From JAFAYN01 sp963733105 (lineage in GTDB: Bacteria > Gemmatimonadota > Gemmatimonadetes > Longimicrobiales > Longimicrobiaceae), in the NCBI GenBank assembly GCA_963733105.1, contig CAVTCB010000024.1, positions 434,001 to 498,000 on the forward strand: a stretch of 64,000 bases of DNA, given 5' to 3'. The translations under genes and the position numbers were made by a program. Shown one piece after another: positions 47,646 through 64,000 of the stretch (its first letter is position 1; each line of letters begins with the position of its first letter). The notes under the pieces were generated by a model. It did not search any database. It was not told where the DNA came from and saw only the letters and a program-made list of their open reading frames with translations.

Positions 47646-48002
47646 CGAAGGCCCTTTGCGTGGACGTCAACCGTGCAGCCGCGCGGATGCGGGAAAGTTG
47701 CTCCGCGCCCGGGATGTCGTCAATCCGCCTCCTGGTCACCTTGCGTCGAATGTTGATTCCGGATAACCTGTATGTTTACTCGAATTCGTGGCGCATTCTG
47801 CAAGGGTTGCAACGGACAGGTGATGTAGGACTCCGTTCGCGACAGCTCCTTCTCGTCCACCGCGGGGACGCCTTCCTCCCGGCGGCCCCCGCCCGCCGTC
47901 TTCCTCCGCTCGGGCCCGTGCGACTCCCTCTTCAGCACCCTGACACCGGCGCGTCCTTCTCTCGGACGTGTACATGCTCGCGGCCCACCGGGGTATGATC
48001 CC
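47646..48002. promoter_or_regulatory. Intergenic region between divergent hydrolase and synthetase 2 genes
   Basis: 357 bp with no credible gene. An AT-richer patch at about 47740-47800 (TTGATTCC, GGATAACC, TATGTTTAC) is the likely promoter area for one or both genes, but no box pair has convincing spacing. No hairpin with a T run was seen. Confidence 0.4.
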
Positions 48003-51325
<3,323 letters not shown>

Positions 51326-51378
51326 GCCGATGAGCGTAACCAGTGCCCGGTTCCGGGCGAAAGGAGAGAACTGAGTCG

Positions 51379-64000
<12,622 letters not shown>

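Overview
The window is very GC-rich and dominated by giant non-ribosomal peptide synthetase (NRPS) genes, with a block of membrane, redox and regulatory genes between them. The gene mix (BlaI/M56 pair, ABC permease fused to an M1 peptidase, LytS/LytTR pair, kelch and DUF3500-like secreted proteins, CocE/NonD hydrolase, long FAAL-NRPS) suggests a Gram-negative-type soil bacterium. Gemmatimonadota such as Longimicrobium is my best guess, with Myxococcota the main alternative. This is inferred from gene content only.

Layout. (1) 2-1457: the tail (A-T) of an NRPS entering from the left, predicted to load Gly and carrying one frameshift. (2) 1516-8371, plus strand: a BlaI-type repressor, an M56 membrane protease, a DsbD/ScsB-like thiol:disulfide transporter, a membrane-anchored redoxin, a DUF3500-like lipoprotein and a secreted kelch protein. 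Matching BlaI-type operators lie before blaI and before the dsbD-like gene. (3) 8372-10134, minus strand: a LytTR response regulator and its LytS-type kinase, divergent from (4) 10319-14783: an ABC ATPase and an ABC-permease/M1-aminopeptidase fusion. (5) 14811-15338, minus strand: a small lipoprotein. (6) 15456-64000: the main biosynthetic locus.

The locus starts at a good sigma70-type promoter. Gene 1 (15615-45639, about 10,000 residues) opens with a fatty-acyl-AMP ligase and an acyl carrier protein, followed by eight modules. One module has an N-methyltransferase inside its Thr-type A domain and one has an epimerase. Gene 2 (48003-51325) is a single Gly module. Gene 3 (51379 to beyond the window) has at least four modules. 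Between genes 1 and 2, on the opposite strand, is a secreted CocE/NonD-type Ser hydrolase. If the genes act in order, the product is an N-acylated lipopeptide of at least 13 residues: FA-X1-Gly-NMeThr-X4(acidic?)-D-Val/Ile-Thr-X7-X8(basic?)-Gly-Val?-Thr-Gln-X13, with X7 and X13 from nearly the same pocket. No thioesterase, MbtH protein, phosphopantetheinyl transferase or dedicated exporter is visible; release must be encoded to the right.

Sequence quality. The NRPS genes carry five isolated single-base frameshifts (about 1091, 23889, 24931, 41286-41292, 50474-50477). One stretch, about 55.07-60.81 kb, holds dozens of mostly single-base insertions although every catalytic motif survives once they are ignored. 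None of the non-NRPS genes is affected. I read this as assembly or consensus error in repetitive NRPS DNA rather than gene decay, so NRPS coordinates are given as whole-gene spans across the frameshifts.
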